Below, in pieces: positions 63,771-64,000 of a DNA stretch of 64,000 nt. A program made the translations under genes and the position numbers. The DNA comes from Acinetobacter bereziniae LMG 1003 = CIP 70.12 (GTDB lineage: Bacteria; Pseudomonadota; Gammaproteobacteria; Pseudomonadales; Moraxellaceae). The stretch is taken from the NCBI RefSeq assembly GCF_000368925.1, contig NZ_KB849755.1, positions 124,001 through 188,000 of the forward strand. Direction: 5' to 3'. How positions within the stretch are numbered: the stretch's first letter is position 1; every line of letters begins with the position of its first letter. The notes under the pieces were generated by a model. The model did no database searches, was not told the origin of the DNA, and worked only from the letters and a program-made list of their open reading frames with translations.

Positions 63771-64000
63771 CTAAGATTCAATATGTTGCAATATATTGAT
63801 GATTTTTCCAAATGGGTCTTTGACATAAAAACGCTTTACGCCCCATTCTTCCTGAGTCAACGCGTACGTGATGATCAAATTCAACTTCACTGCCTGATGA
63901 TACAGTTCATCGACATTATCTACCTCGATTGAAAAATCAGGTACAACTGTTGAGTTTCCACCTTGTGATGCAATGCTAATTTGAGGGTGCATCATTTCAT
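63771..64000 (-). CDS. VOC-family protein, C-terminal part (5' end outside window)
   Basis: The frame is open to the right edge, with a GAA codon before the ATG at 63995, so that ATG is probably internal. The visible ~76 residues contain FSIEVDNVDELYHQAVKL and the closing EWGVKRFYVKDPFGKIINIL of the VOC fold. The N-terminal half of a usual 120-130-residue protein is missing. It is upstream of the VOC gene at 63326 and may be its paralogue or operon partner. Confidence 0.8.
   Translation of the reverse strand, partial: EMMHPQISIASQGGNSTVVPDFSIEVDNVDELYHQAVKLNLIITYALTQEEWGVKRFYVKDPFGKIINILQHIES

Noticed and set aside
1..64000. CRISPR arrays, tRNA and rRNA genes, complete prophage or complete restriction-modification system
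   Set aside because: Looked for repeated spacers, tRNA-like arms and the usual signature genes and found none; only the terminase relic at 15887-15955 hints at past phage DNA.

Overview
The window reads as chromosomal DNA of an Acinetobacter-like gammaproteobacterium (Moraxellaceae). The reasons are an AT-rich sequence, Acinetobacter-type protein sequences throughout (IscSUA-HscBA-Fdx, Mfd, RraA, ClpA/ClpS, PrpB/PrpC, Ppk1, ArgC, ArgF), and a glutaryl-CoA dehydrogenase / CoA-transferase / LysR cluster. Species assignment is inference. I saw no rRNA, tRNA or CRISPR array.

Layout. 1-4.3 kb: the ISC iron-sulfur operon (iscS 3' end, iscU, iscA, hscB, hscA, fdx), closed by a 22-bp perfect hairpin shared with a converging membrane-anchored class III nucleotide cyclase. 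5.9-10.1 kb: a HIT protein and mfd. 10.1-11.5 kb: two hypothetical genes, one separated from its ribosome binding site by a 0.32-kb TA-flanked inverted-repeat element. 11.6-16.6 kb: Dyp peroxidase, a double thioredoxin-fold GST-like protein, rraA, an NAD-binding protein, rpsT, a relic of a phage terminase small subunit, and ispF. 16.7-20.5 kb: accessory genes on the plus strand (secreted LprI-like protein, an unknown, a DUF4304-like protein, an AlbA_2/Schlafen-type protein, a CbrC-like protein). 20.6-27.9 kb: acetyltransferase, DMT transporter, fba, lipoprotein, pgk, DUF2237, maf, roxA. 27.9-34.2 kb: a second accessory stretch with a 118-bp direct repeat around a small gene, an FMN-dependent glutamate-synthase-like protein, a tandem pair of secreted paralogues and decayed ORFs.

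34.2-43.0 kb: isochorismatase-like hydrolase; prpB-prpC with a divergent TetR gene and a palindromic candidate operator; argF; two unknown secreted proteins; and ppk1 behind a well-formed Pho box. 43.2-48.6 kb: a CoA transferase, an MFS carrier, gcdH and a divergent LysR regulator, which together look like glutarate/lysine catabolism. 48.6-55 kb: a small HD alarmone-hydrolase-like gene, a LysR gene, trmA, secreted TPR-like and esterase genes, and ynfA. 55-64 kb: clpS-clpA, a DUF6776-like membrane protein, argC, a diguanylate cyclase, a coupled HD-domain / alpha-beta hydrolase pair, an acetyltransferase and two VOC proteins, the last cut by the window edge.

Most of the window is ordinary core metabolism. 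The best candidates for something undescribed are in the accessory stretches (10.1-11.5, 15.8-20.5, 27.9-34.2 and 61.2-62.9 kb). I do not see a complete known defence or mobile system. Start codons were adjusted by hand where a ribosome binding site, signal peptide or family N-terminus supported it.
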